Of a stretch of DNA of 64,000 nt, positions 25,758 to 34,182 are shown piece after piece (the stretch's first letter is position 1; every line of letters begins with the position of its first letter). Location of the stretch: NCBI RefSeq assembly GCF_003336225.1, contig NZ_QPID01000003.1, positions 372,001 through 436,000 of the forward strand, in the 5' to 3' direction. A program made the position numbers and the translations under genes. The notes beneath the pieces are model-generated. The model made no database searches. It was not told the DNA's origin and was given only the letters and a program-made list of their open reading frames with translations. The DNA is from Corallincola holothuriorum. Its GTDB lineage: Bacteria; Pseudomonadota; Gammaproteobacteria; Enterobacterales; Neiellaceae.

Positions 25758-27104
25758 ATGGTACATCCCCTCGCGCTGCGGGCCGGACATCGGCGGGTGT
25801 TGGCCTTGGCGCTGCCGATGGTGGCGTCGAATATCTCAGTTCCTTTGCTGGGGCTTGTTGATACCTTTGTCATAGGTCATATGGACGCCAGTTACTATCT
25901 TGGTGGCGTGGCTATGGGCGCAATGCTGATCTCGTTACTCTTTTGGCTACTGGGCTTCCTGCGTATGTCCACCACCGGGTTGGTGGCACAAGCACACGGT
26001 GCAAAGGATTATTCACTTTCTCTGCAACGCTTGGGGCAAGCAGCAATATTGGCGCTGACCCTGGCCTTTACGCTGCTGATATTGCAGCTGCCGATTAAAC
26101 AGCTGGCGTTAACTGTTGCTGGTGGCAGTGAACAGGTGACCCATTATGCCGGTGTCTATTTCGATATTCGTATCTGGAGTGCGCCAGCAGCACTATTGAA
26201 CCTCGTACTGCTGGGTTGGTTTCTTGGTATGCAGGATGCGAAGGCTCCGATGTGGGTACTGCTCCTGACGAACCTAGTGAACATCGTATTTGATATTCTG
26301 TTTGTGCCAGTCTTGCAATGGGGTGTTGCCGGAGCCGCAGCTGCCAGCGTGCTTGCCGATTATGCCGGATTGCTTTTGGCACTATGGCTGTTTCAACGGA
26401 AGTTGAGGCGGCTCTCCGTGCCGTTGCCATGGCAGGGGGTGATGGACTGGCCAATGATCAAAGGCCTGCTGGCTCTGAATCGCGATATCTTTATTCGTGC
26501 CCTGATGTTGCAACTCTGTTTTGCGTTTATCACCTTGCAGGGGGCTCGCTTAGGCGATGAGATCATTGCTGGCAATGCGGTGCTGCTTAATTTTCTGATG
26601 TTGGCGTCCTATGGACTGGATGGATTTGCTTATGCCGCTGAAGCATTGTTTGGCCGAGCACTTGGACAACAGCGTAGAGCAAGTGCGATCTGGGTGCTGT
26701 GGATCTCCGGCTTTTGGAGTTTGATGCTGGGGCTTGGCTTTGCCCTAGTGTTCTGGCTAGGAGGCGAGCAGATTATCGCCAGGCTGACTGATATTACCGC
26801 CGTACGTGAAACGGCCTTGCTCTATCTTCCCTATCTGATTGTGTTGCCTATCGTTGCTTGTTGGTGCTTTTGGCTGGACGGTATCTTTATCGGTGCGACA
26901 CTGGGTAAAGCGATGCGCAACAGCATGCTGCTTTCAACATTAGGCGTGTTTTTCCCTACCTGGTGGTTGTTGCAAGGGGCTGGCAATCATGCATTGTGGA
27001 GCGCCATGTTACTGTTTATGGCGGCGAGGGGTGTCACGCTGGCCGTTATGCTGCTAAAAGGCTGGCGTTCTCAGCGGGTGCCATTTTCCTGGGCGCCGCG
27101 TTAG
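25758..27104 (+). CDS. dinF: MATE family transporter, DinF-like
   Basis: Twelve-helix multidrug/oxidative-stress efflux protein of the MATE family, 448 residues. Strong DinF-type segments are PMVASNISVPLLGLVDTFVIGHM, LRMSTTGLVAQAHGAKD and LLGWFLGMQDAKAP, broken here by variable loops. ATG 25758 is chosen; a TTG one codon upstream is possible. In E. coli dinF directly follows lexA and is SOS-controlled; here it lies about 9 kb from lexA at the end of the oxidase operon, and no SOS box is visible just upstream. Co-transcription with sco1 (5-bp gap) is likely. A hairpin terminator follows. Confidence 0.88.
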   Translation: MVHPLALRAGHRRVLALALPMVASNISVPLLGLVDTFVIGHMDASYYLGGVAMGAMLISLLFWLLGFLRMSTTGLVAQAHGAKDYSLSLQRLGQAAILALTLAFTLLILQLPIKQLALTVAGGSEQVTHYAGVYFDIRIWSAPAALLNLVLLGWFLGMQDAKAPMWVLLLTNLVNIVFDILFVPVLQWGVAGAAAASVLADYAGLLLALWLFQRKLRRLSVPLPWQGVMDWPMIKGLLALNRDIFIRALMLQLCFAFITLQGARLGDEIIAGNAVLLNFLMLASYGLDGFAYAAEALFGRALGQQRRASAIWVLWISGFWSLMLGLGFALVFWLGGEQIIARLTDITAVRETALLYLPYLIVLPIVACWCFWLDGIFIGATLGKAMRNSMLLSTLGVFFPTWWLLQGAGNHALWSAMLLFMAARGVTLAVMLLKGWRSQRVPFSWAPR

Positions 27105-27123
27105 CTGCGTCGCGAGAAGTAAA

Positions 27124-27143
27124 AAGCCCGCATACGCGGGCTT
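27124..27143. terminator. Shared terminator between dinF and the lyase-like gene
   Basis: AAGCCCGC (27124-27131) pairs with GCGGGCTT (27136-27143) around an ATAC loop. The minus-strand side is followed by five Ts, fitting termination of the convergent lyase-like gene; the plus strand has a shorter T-run. Confidence 0.8.
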
Positions 27144-27168
27144 GATTATTGCTCTATGGTGTCGCTGA

Positions 27169-29106
27169 CTACTCTACCCAAGGACCTGGGTAGCCAATAC
27201 GCTTGGGTGAGATGATGAATTCATCAAACCAGGCAAACTCATCTTTAGTCGCATTCCAACGGTCGCCACTACTCCCACCGAAAAAGGTGCTGAAGAAGAC
27301 TTTAGTGATCTTATTGTTAGGCTCATCTGCGTCACGGAACTTAACGCCGTCATAGTAGGCGGCCTTTTTGCCATCAAACCAACCTTCCATCAAGCCGTCA
27401 TATTCGCCTGCGCTGTTCATCCGGAAGTGCATCTCCACATGGTGCCATTGGTTGGGGATAAATTGTGCCTGGAACCCTTCAGTATTCCACCACCAGCGCT
27501 CCCGATCGTGGGCAAAATGGGTGTAAAACTCGACCTTACCCTGTTCACGCCACATCAGCCGACCTTTCCACTCATGGGTACGATCAGTGAAGGAGACCGA
27601 GCCTGACAGGCCGGGCAGTTTACCACCGAGTACGAAGTCAAAATTGTCATCAAACTTCACCCAATAGGATAAGTACATATCTTCGTACTCACCGTTGATA
27701 TCCATGTGCCACTGGGCACCACTATCGGAGGAGGTGCGTTTGCCCTGAGGGTAGAGCGTACGAACAGACTTACCACTTGGGCCGTAATGCACATTTTCAT
27801 CGACGAACAGACGTTGCTCCGTTGCGCCATTGACCCACTTGGTTGGCGACCATGCGGTTACCCACTCTTTTTTGGTTGGAAACCCTGAAGCGAGATCATC
27901 CATGGTGTAGTAAGCAACGACATCGCCGGGCTCGGCAGGCTGTTCTGGCTCGTTTGGTTCATTTGGCTGTTCTGGCTCATTTGGTTCTGTGGGTTCGTCC
28001 GGCTCAGAGGGGATCGATGGATCTGCGTCTTGAGAAAGGTCGATGACATGAATATTGTCGTAACGAATATAGGTGGTTTTACTGGGTGCCCAGCTCGAAT
28101 CCGCACCGCCATAAAAGGTACTGAAAAAGAACTGATTAATCAGCGTGTCGCTGTTAATTGTGCCGCGCAGATTAATCCCTTCGGCTTTAGAAACGACTTC
28201 GCCATCAACACGCAGTACGACTTTGCCGTCATAGGCATCTGGGGTGGAGTTGAGCTTCACTTCCAGAGCCAGTTGTTGCCAGCGGCCAGTGACAAATGCG
28301 CCTTCGAAACTGCGCTCGCCGTCGCCACAGCGCTCAATACGCTCTTGGCCGTAGTAGTAGGCTTGTGCTGAACCGTTTGGGCGCCACATTGGGCGAACAC
28401 TCCAGCCATTTGCGATCGCTGGTGAGCAGCCGGTGGTATGCACGGTTGGTGACAAGCCGGGTAGCTTGCCACCGCGGACAAATTCAAAACCATCTTCAAA
28501 AAGGATGTCATAGACCAGGCTGTAGTGATCCCCACCAGGGATCGCGACCTTGGTTTGCAGACGGTCAGAGCCGCGACTGGTTGGGGCATAGCTAACGCGT
28601 AAACATTGCTCCCGTCCATCGCCACACTCTTTAACTATGTTTGTGTCGTCGACACTTTTCCATTCATCGTCTAGCGAGTAAGACTCGAAATCTTCGTTAT
28701 AGACAAGGTTTCCCTCGGGTAGGTCGGGCTCGTCTGGGATAACCGCCTCTCCGACCTGACAACTCACCTGGTTGAAGCTGCCGACTCCTTTGATGCCAAA
28801 GTCGGTACTTTCTCCTGGGCTAAGCTGCCGATTAAAATCATTACCTGACGCAGTAAAGACTTGGCCTGTGTCTTCAACTTTAGCGCTCCATGCACTGGTC
28901 AGTGCTACGTCGCTATCGAAGACGATGTTTACATGCCACAGGCTATTACTATTGCCGGTGTTGGTGACTTCAATATCTTTGAGCATGAAGCGTTCACCGC
29001 TCCAGTTTTTAACGATACCAATCGAGCACTCTACCTCGGCGCTAGCGTAGCCAGCCGATGACGCCAAAATGAGCGCAAGAATGGGGCGTATGATGCCAAT
29101 TTTCAT
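27169..29106 (-). CDS. Secreted CBM2-like protein with two polysaccharide lyase family 14-like domains
   Basis: A 645-residue exported protein. Residues 1-23 form a signal peptide. Residues 25-117 resemble a CBM2-type binding module, with Cys27 and Cys116 placed for the usual end-to-end disulfide. Two homologous catalytic-like domains follow at about 135-357 and 398-645. Both carry GGKLPGL (212-218, 494-500), an R-x-MWR strand, a W-centred loop before a basic/hydrophobic strand, and FFSTFYGG/FFSTFFGG (327, 604). An acidic linker of repeated EPNEPEQP units (about 365-392) separates them. GGKLPGL with these strands is typical of alginate- and glucuronan-type family 14 lyases; the substrate is unproven. 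It is likely a type II secretion substrate. Confidence 0.78.
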   Translation of the reverse strand: MKIGIIRPILALILASSAGYASAEVECSIGIVKNWSGERFMLKDIEVTNTGNSNSLWHVNIVFDSDVALTSAWSAKVEDTGQVFTASGNDFNRQLSPGESTDFGIKGVGSFNQVSCQVGEAVIPDEPDLPEGNLVYNEDFESYSLDDEWKSVDDTNIVKECGDGREQCLRVSYAPTSRGSDRLQTKVAIPGGDHYSLVYDILFEDGFEFVRGGKLPGLSPTVHTTGCSPAIANGWSVRPMWRPNGSAQAYYYGQERIERCGDGERSFEGAFVTGRWQQLALEVKLNSTPDAYDGKVVLRVDGEVVSKAEGINLRGTINSDTLINQFFFSTFYGGADSSWAPSKTTYIRYDNIHVIDLSQDADPSIPSEPDEPTEPNEPEQPNEPNEPEQPAEPGDVVAYYTMDDLASGFPTKKEWVTAWSPTKWVNGATEQRLFVDENVHYGPSGKSVRTLYPQGKRTSSDSGAQWHMDINGEYEDMYLSYWVKFDDNFDFVLGGKLPGLSGSVSFTDRTHEWKGRLMWREQGKVEFYTHFAHDRERWWWNTEGFQAQFIPNQWHHVEMHFRMNSAGEYDGLMEGWFDGKKAAYYDGVKFRDADEPNNKITKVFFSTFFGGSSGDRWNATKDEFAWFDEFIISPKRIGYPGPWVE

Positions 29107-29209
29107 AATGACTCCCTTAAAGGCAGCGTAAACGTTGCCTTTTTCAATTTATTAATCAGTGCATACCGGCGCATGGATGTATGCGCCGGGGTGGCTAGTC
29201 GATGAAGGA

Positions 29210-31117
29210 TCAGAACAAGCGCATTTTTACGAACTCACAGCCATTGCTGGCATTAAAGTTAATGCGCGTACCGCTTAGCCCTGTGGTGGATTCGTAGTTG
29301 CTATCTATTTGGTGCATGCCGTTGCCATTAAGTGACTCTACTGCGCCGCGGAAATTGCACTGTTTATGGGTGTCGCTATCCCAAACCTGCAGGGTTTTAT
29401 CTGCCAAGTTAGCAGGCAAATCAACACAGGTGGTGCTGCGTAAATCGAGCTCAGTGCGTTCGCTGCCGGTGTATTGGTGGCAGTTACTTGATTCTTCAGG
29501 AGGTTGATCGGAAGGGGCTTCATCGGTTGCTGGAGTTAAACGCAGCCAATTCAGATTAAAGGGCCCATTATGTATCTCGATAGTCAGGTCATGTCGCCCA
29601 GCGGATAGCTCACCTATGTTGAAAGTTAGCGTTTTATAGGCTTGGAAATCTCCGGTGTAGTCGATGGTTTCATTGGACAACCGTGTTTCGCCATCAACCA
29701 GCACAGAGATAAGGCCGCTGTCTCTGGCCGACGCGGTGCGCAGTTCAAGGACGTAATCTCTTGCTTTGGTCAGCAGAAGGTCATAGCTAAGGGTCTCGCC
29801 CGCGGCCATCCAGCCGATGTTAAAGCCGCCCCCTGAGTCTTCGGTGGCTTGAATATCGACATTGCCGGTGCGATAAGCATTTCCTTTGTTGCCAGCGGTG
29901 CTGTCGATTGCCCGGGCGTACTGTTCTGCTTCGATATCTACTACGCCAGCGCTATTTGCGATTGGCTGGTCAAACTCATCGTCGATGGTTTGGCTGCTGC
30001 AAACCCACCATTGTTGACCATTGGCAGAGAGCTGATCGCAGTCTTTGCGTGCGAAGTTGCTGCACTGGCTAGCAAAATTGTCTTTAGCATCGTCTAACCC
30101 TTTTGCTGCTGCGAAACAGCTGAATGTCTCAGGTTCTGCCGGAATCGGGTTGTCAGGTGTTTCATCGGGGATATCAGCGTCAGGATTGGAGCAGCCAGTC
30201 CATACTTTGAAATCATCCATGTAAATATATTCGTTATTAGGGGAGTGAAAGCGTGTGTCGTTTGCGCCGCCGCCCCGATACGTATGGAAGATGAAGTCGT
30301 TGATCTTGACACTGCTCTTGCCCGAGATGCGGTATTCAACATCGCGCATATCTAAGCCCACTTCACCGTCAATTTCCATGCGAAGCACGCCATTCTTCTG
30401 GCCGGGTGTATTCAGTTTTATGTATTGGCGAATGGTGTACCAACGGTTGTCTTCTACTTCGGCAAACTTGTAGTCGATACCGCAGTTGCCTTGTCTTGGC
30501 TCTAAACGATTAGGGAAATAGGTATACACCACTAAATCGCCTCGTTTGCGCCACATCAATCGTGCCGAAAAGCCATTTTCAATGGTATTTAGGTTCTGCG
30601 TGCATCCCACTGGGATACGCCCAGTGCCACCGGCCAGTCCTGGAAGTTTGCCCCCTGCAGCCCATTCGAAATTTTCACCAAACTTGATGCGGTATTGCAT
30701 GACCGCTTCGTCTGCAGCCGCGAATTTTTGATCAAAGAGGATGCCGCTGTTGGTGCCTCCTGCTATGTTTGCAGGGTAGTTGGTGCGCAGTACGCCGTTA
30801 CCTACGGCATTCCTGGCGCGCCATGTGGTTCCGGGGCGGTCCAGTCCTCGCACATCGCCAGCAGCATTTTTTTCTAACGTACCAAAATCTGCTGTGGCCA
30901 TTGCTTGCGTGTACGATTTAAATGAACCGGAACGGTTGTTGAAATTGATATCTCTTACCAGCTTACAGCTATCGGCCGAGTGGGCGACGGATGACATACC
31001 GATAATTACGGAGAGAGCGGCAATGGTTAACACTTGACGACAAGGCGCCGTCAAGAAGGTGATAACGGAAGTTAGATGCCCTTTATCTGTGTTTTCTTTT
31101 CTATTTATTATGAACAT
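29210..31117 (-). CDS. Secreted family 14-like polysaccharide lyase with CBM6-like module and Cys-rich extra domains
   Basis: A 635-residue protein. ATG 31117 has GAGGA six bases upstream, giving a long charged N-region before the signal core (VLTIAALSVIIGMSSVAHSA). A single lyase-like domain spans about 51-307, with GGKLPGLAGG at 155, RLMWRKRG at 186 and a HTYRGGG strand at 278. A compact Cys-rich module follows (Cys334, 352, 360, 373), then a CBM6-like domain (about 392-529: DIEAEQY, FNIGWMAAGETLSYDLLL, GPFNLNWLRL). Last is a C-terminal domain of 90 residues with four cysteines (546, 564, 587, 627) that I do not recognise. It is 103 bp upstream of the other lyase-like gene on the same strand, probably one operon. 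Confidence 0.77.
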   Translation of the reverse strand: MFIINRKENTDKGHLTSVITFLTAPCRQVLTIAALSVIIGMSSVAHSADSCKLVRDINFNNRSGSFKSYTQAMATADFGTLEKNAAGDVRGLDRPGTTWRARNAVGNGVLRTNYPANIAGGTNSGILFDQKFAAADEAVMQYRIKFGENFEWAAGGKLPGLAGGTGRIPVGCTQNLNTIENGFSARLMWRKRGDLVVYTYFPNRLEPRQGNCGIDYKFAEVEDNRWYTIRQYIKLNTPGQKNGVLRMEIDGEVGLDMRDVEYRISGKSSVKINDFIFHTYRGGGANDTRFHSPNNEYIYMDDFKVWTGCSNPDADIPDETPDNPIPAEPETFSCFAAAKGLDDAKDNFASQCSNFARKDCDQLSANGQQWWVCSSQTIDDEFDQPIANSAGVVDIEAEQYARAIDSTAGNKGNAYRTGNVDIQATEDSGGGFNIGWMAAGETLSYDLLLTKARDYVLELRTASARDSGLISVLVDGETRLSNETIDYTGDFQAYKTLTFNIGELSAGRHDLTIEIHNGPFNLNWLRLTPATDEAPSDQPPEESSNCHQYTGSERTELDLRSTTCVDLPANLADKTLQVWDSDTHKQCNFRGAVESLNGNGMHQIDSNYESTTGLSGTRINFNASNGCEFVKMRLF

Positions 31118-31429
31118 GTAGGGTCCTCGGGGTTAAAACAAGATAGCTAATGACGCATCTTGCCCAGAGGTAGGGGGAATGGGTCCTCCCCTGGACAAGC
31201 GCGCTTACGAACCTGGTTTTAGATCGTGTTGTTTTATTTATTGATGCCGAAGTGATGTTACGCGTTTGTTATTATGCCTACAAAATAAGCAGTGTCAAAA
31301 GATTGGCGCCATTATTTTCTTTGTTTTAAGTGGTTTGTGATGTTCGTCGGTTTTGTGACGCTTTGCTTTGCTCTGTTGTGATAGGCGTGATTAGGCGAAG
31401 GTATACCGAAAGGTGTTCGTAATAGAGAT
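31118..31429. other. Upstream region of the lyase-like gene pair
   Basis: About 310 bp without a coding region, more AT-rich than its surroundings. It probably carries the promoter for the two minus-strand lyase-like genes. The only striking element is an exact 8-bp palindrome TGGCGCCA (31304-31311), which could be half of an operator; no clear CRP site or promoter hexamers were found. Confidence 0.4.
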
Positions 31430-31459
31430 AAAAAAACGAGCCAGTCGGCTCGTTTTTTT
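31430..31459 (-). terminator. Intrinsic terminator downstream of nfuA
   Basis: ACGAGCC (31436-31442) pairs with GGCTCGT (31447-31453) around an AGTC loop, flanked by an A-run and a T-run on the two sides. It lies 24 bp past the nfuA stop and would terminate nfuA; it is symmetric enough to work on either strand. Confidence 0.92.
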
Positions 31460-31482
31460 AATTGCGAATATAGGCATCGTTG

Positions 31483-32061
31483 TTAGGTGTAAGAGTGCTC
31501 GCCGTGCTGGTGCTCGGTGATATCTTTCACGCCGTTAAGCTCGCCTGCGTAGGTTTGCAGCAGCTCCTTTTCGATCCCCTCTTTTAGTGTTACGTCGACC
31601 ATGGAGCATCCGTTACAACCGCCGCCAAATTGCAATACGGCAAAGCCGTTATCGTCAATCTCGATCAATGTCACTTTACCGCCGTGGCTGGCCAGTTGTG
31701 GATTGATCTGGGATTGCAGGGTGTATTCCACGCGCTCGATTAGAGAAGCATCATCAGCCACTTTACGCATACGTGCATTAGGGGCTTTTAGTGTTAACTG
31801 AGAACCCAGGTTGTCAGTCACAAAATCGATAGAGGCTTCATCCAGAAATGGTGCGCTTTGCTCGTCAACCACCACTTTAAATAGAGGATAGTCGAAATGA
31901 AGATCTTCCTCTTCAACCGCCTCAGGTGGGCAATAAGAGACCCCACATTCGGCATTAGGCGTGCCGGGATTTACCACAAACACACGAATACGGGTATCTT
32001 CAGGCTGATTTTCCAGTAACTTACTGAAATGGGTCTGAGCCGTATCGGAAATCGAAATCAT
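31483..32061 (-). CDS. nfuA: Fe/S biogenesis protein NfuA
   Basis: Carrier that delivers 4Fe-4S clusters to apo-proteins, important under oxidative or iron stress. It has 192 residues: an N-terminal degenerate A-type (HesB-like) domain ([13 protein letters not shown]...[10 protein letters not shown]) and a C-terminal Nfu domain with the cluster cysteines Cys149 and Cys152 in [10 protein letters not shown], identical numbering to E. coli. ATG 32061 has GAGGG upstream. The comF gene lies upstream on the same strand about 90 bp away, as in E. coli where gntX-nfuA are neighbours. Confidence 0.97.
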   Translation of the reverse strand: MISISDTAQTHFSKLLENQPEDTRIRVFVVNPGTPNAECGVSYCPPEAVEEEDLHFDYPLFKVVVDEQSAPFLDEASIDFVTDNLGSQLTLKAPNARMRKVADDASLIERVEYTLQSQINPQLASHGGKVTLIEIDDNGFAVLQFGGGCNGCSMVDVTLKEGIEKELLQTYAGELNGVKDITEHQHGEHSYT

Positions 32062-32154
32062 TTATCCCTCACCAACCGCGTTTGTCGCAGTGCCTGACTA
32101 ATTTACTCAAGCTCTATCATACAACAGTTGTCACTGAGTCTGAAACACTCTTAC

Positions 32155-32892
32155 TCAACGAGGTGGCGCCGCCCGCGCCAGGCACCAAACTTCGACATGA
32201 GCAGCACCCGCCCGATAGAGTTGTTTGGCCATCTCATTGACGGTTGCGCCCGTGGTCATCACATCATCAATAATGGCAATGGATTGGCCATGAAGCGTGC
32301 GGGTGACTTGAAACGCACCGCGGACATTCGCTTTGCGTGTTTTGGCATTCAGCTCTCGTTGGCTTTGGGTGTTTTTAGTGCGTTGGCACAAGTGACTATC
32401 TAGCCGCAGTTTGTGTTTGCTGGCGATAACTTGAGCCAATAGATGTGACTGATTAAATTGCCTTTGCCGTAAGCGTTTTCGATGTAAAGGAACAGGTACG
32501 AGAACGGGATTAACGGTGAGTGCGGCCTGCTCCTGTTGCCTCAGGTGGCAGGCCATTAGGCTGCCCAATAGTTGGCCACAAGCCAGATCGCCGTTGAACT
32601 TGAATTGCGCCAGTAGCCCTTGAATAGGTGGCTGATAGGGTAAGCAGGCGATCGCTTTGGCGTAGTGGGGAGGGTGTTGTTGGCAACGGCCACATACCTG
32701 TTGCTTAGCTTGTGGCAGTGGCTCGGCACAATGTTGGCAGCCGGGTGGCAACCGCGGTAGATCCTGATAACAACAAGCGCACAGGGCATGGTTCAAACGC
32801 ACTGTTGGCTGCTGACACAGCAGGCACCGATTGTTGAGCTGCAGGTCTATTTGTCGCCATAAGCGCTGTAATCCAGGTATTGATTTGATCAT
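32155..32892 (-). CDS. ComF/GntX family protein
   Basis: A 245-residue phosphoribosyltransferase-like protein of the ComF family (E. coli GntX), linked to competence or DNA utilisation in some bacteria. The N-terminus has four Cys pairs able to bind zinc (CLLC, CACC, CQHC, CGRC). The C-terminus has a PRPP-binding-type motif IAIIDDVMTTGATVNE. ATG 32892 is preferred for AGGAGG eight bases upstream; an upstream ATG at 32931 adds 13 non-conserved residues. It is divergent from bioH, the same arrangement as in E. coli. Confidence 0.88.
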   Translation of the reverse strand: MIKSIPGLQRLWRQIDLQLNNRCLLCQQPTVRLNHALCACCYQDLPRLPPGCQHCAEPLPQAKQQVCGRCQQHPPHYAKAIACLPYQPPIQGLLAQFKFNGDLACGQLLGSLMACHLRQQEQAALTVNPVLVPVPLHRKRLRQRQFNQSHLLAQVIASKHKLRLDSHLCQRTKNTQSQRELNAKTRKANVRGAFQVTRTLHGQSIAIIDDVMTTGATVNEMAKQLYRAGAAHVEVWCLARAAPPR

Positions 32893-32948
32893 AAAACGAG
32901 CCTCCTTGCCCTTGTGCCGATAGGCTGGCAACCTATGCCGCCATCACT

Positions 32949-32985
32949 TAAGGGGTTTATCGCCCCTTAGCGGGATAGTTATCCC
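32949..32985. repeat. Two adjacent inverted repeats in the comF-bioH divergent region
   Basis: TAAGGGG (32949-32955) pairs with CCCCTTA (32963-32969). Directly after it, GGGATA (32972-32977) pairs with TATCCC (32980-32985). No T-run follows either. They could be operators in the shared promoter or leader structures of the bioH transcript. Confidence 0.45.
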
Positions 32986-33018
32986 TTGAACTACTGTTTA
33001 ACGAAGAGTTTAGCCTGT

Positions 33019-33804
33019 ATGTCAGAACAAATAAGTGAGGCACCTTATCTTCATGTTGAAACCATAGGCAAGGGGCCCGATCTGGTGATGCTCCATGGCT
33101 GGGGGCTCAATGGCGCAGTATGGCAATCGTTAACGGCATCGCTTTCCCAGCACTATACTTTGCATCTGGTTGATCTCCCTGGCTTTGGCGACAGTGAATT
33201 GTTGGCTGAGTACCAGTTGCCAGCTCTTGCTAGTCACCTGCTAGCTGCGCTGCCGGAGCGGGCGATTTGGCTGGGATGGTCTTTGGGCGGCTTAGTGGCG
33301 ACACAGGTGGCGCTGATGGCACCCCACAGGGTCAGTCACTTGGTGTTGGTTGCCTCTAGCCCCAAATTTGTTGCCGATGGCCAGTGGCCAGGGATTAAAC
33401 CTGAGGTCTTACAGCAGTTTCAAACCCAGCTAAAGCAGAATTTTAGTCGTACCTTGGAGCGCTTTCTCGCGATCCAGGCAATGGGTAGCCCCACCGCTCG
33501 CGACGACGTAAAAGCGCTAAAGCAGCAGCTGATGGCGCGGCGAGATCCGCATCCATTGGCTCTCTCCTCTGGCTTAAAATTATTGGAAACAGTCGATCTG
33601 CGTTCGCAATTAGCGGATCTGAACCTGCCGATCAGCCGCTTCTATGGTCGTTTAGATGCGCTGGTGCCGGCGGCGGCACAAAGCTTGATTAATGAACTCT
33701 GTGTTGGGAATGATGTCTGCTTTAGTAAGGCGTCTCACGCGCCCTTTATCAGTCATGGGGAGCTGTTTGTAGCAGCGCTCATTGATCGTTTAGGAAAGCA
33801 TTAA
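33019..33804 (+). CDS. bioH: Pimeloyl-ACP methyl ester carboxylesterase BioH
   Basis: Hydrolyses the methyl ester of pimeloyl-ACP, ending the BioC-dependent synthesis of the biotin precursor. An alpha/beta hydrolase of 261 residues with nucleophile Ser88 in GWSLGG, Asp213 in RLDALVP and His240 in ASHAPF. The oxyanion-side HGWGLNG lies at about residues 26-32. ATG 33019 is chosen; an in-frame TTG at 32986 is possible but adds residues not seen in relatives. Divergent from comF, it is the standard neighbour pair. No biotin-repressor operator was seen. Confidence 0.92.
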   Translation: MSEQISEAPYLHVETIGKGPDLVMLHGWGLNGAVWQSLTASLSQHYTLHLVDLPGFGDSELLAEYQLPALASHLLAALPERAIWLGWSLGGLVATQVALMAPHRVSHLVLVASSPKFVADGQWPGIKPEVLQQFQTQLKQNFSRTLERFLAIQAMGSPTARDDVKALKQQLMARRDPHPLALSSGLKLLETVDLRSQLADLNLPISRFYGRLDALVPAAAQSLINELCVGNDVCFSKASHAPFISHGELFVAALIDRLGKH

Positions 33805-33871
33805 TTACTTTAGTTTTAGCCGGTTTTGGTTAATAATTGAACATAACCCTGATTGTGTCCGGAGCGAAACC

Positions 33872-34135
33872 ATGGAAATACCCAGTGCAGTAAACTCCGG
33901 CGTCGAAGGATTGCGCCGAGCAGAGCAGTCTGTGGCTGAGACTGCTAACAACATAGCTACGCAGGTTGTCACCCCAGAGCCAGAGGGTGAAGAGGTATTA
34001 GGAGCAGAGCAGGCGCTGAGCTTAAGTGAAGAGCTAGTCAATCTGCGGGTACAGGAGTTCACCGCGAAAGCGAATGCCCAGGTGATCCAAACCGCTGATG
34101 AAGTTATCGGCTCTTTGTTGGATACCAGTGCTTAA
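33872..34135 (+). CDS. Mini flagellar-axial-like (rod/hook D0-type) protein
   Basis: An 87-residue protein whose ends resemble the two terminal helices of flagellar rod and hook proteins. The N-terminal segment SAVNSGVEGLRRAEQSVAET followed by ANNIA resembles the flagellar basal-body rod N-terminus. The C-terminal ELVNLRVQEFTAKANAQVIQ followed by TADEVIGSLLD resembles the FlgE/FlgG C-terminal helix. The large middle domains of axial proteins are absent, replaced by an acidic link (PEPEGEEVLG). GGAG lies seven bases before ATG 33872. No flagellar operon is near. The next gene, a HExxH protein, follows on the same strand. Assembly into a filament is speculation. Confidence 0.65.
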   Translation: MEIPSAVNSGVEGLRRAEQSVAETANNIATQVVTPEPEGEEVLGAEQALSLSEELVNLRVQEFTAKANAQVIQTADEVIGSLLDTSA

Positions 34136-34182
34136 TAGCGACGGCAGATGTTAACTAACATCTGCCCGATAGGAACCGCGTT

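Noticed and set aside
27940-28010. Repeated short units suggesting a DNA repeat array
   Set aside because: They encode the Pro/Glu/Asn linker of the lyase-like protein; ordinary linker repeats.
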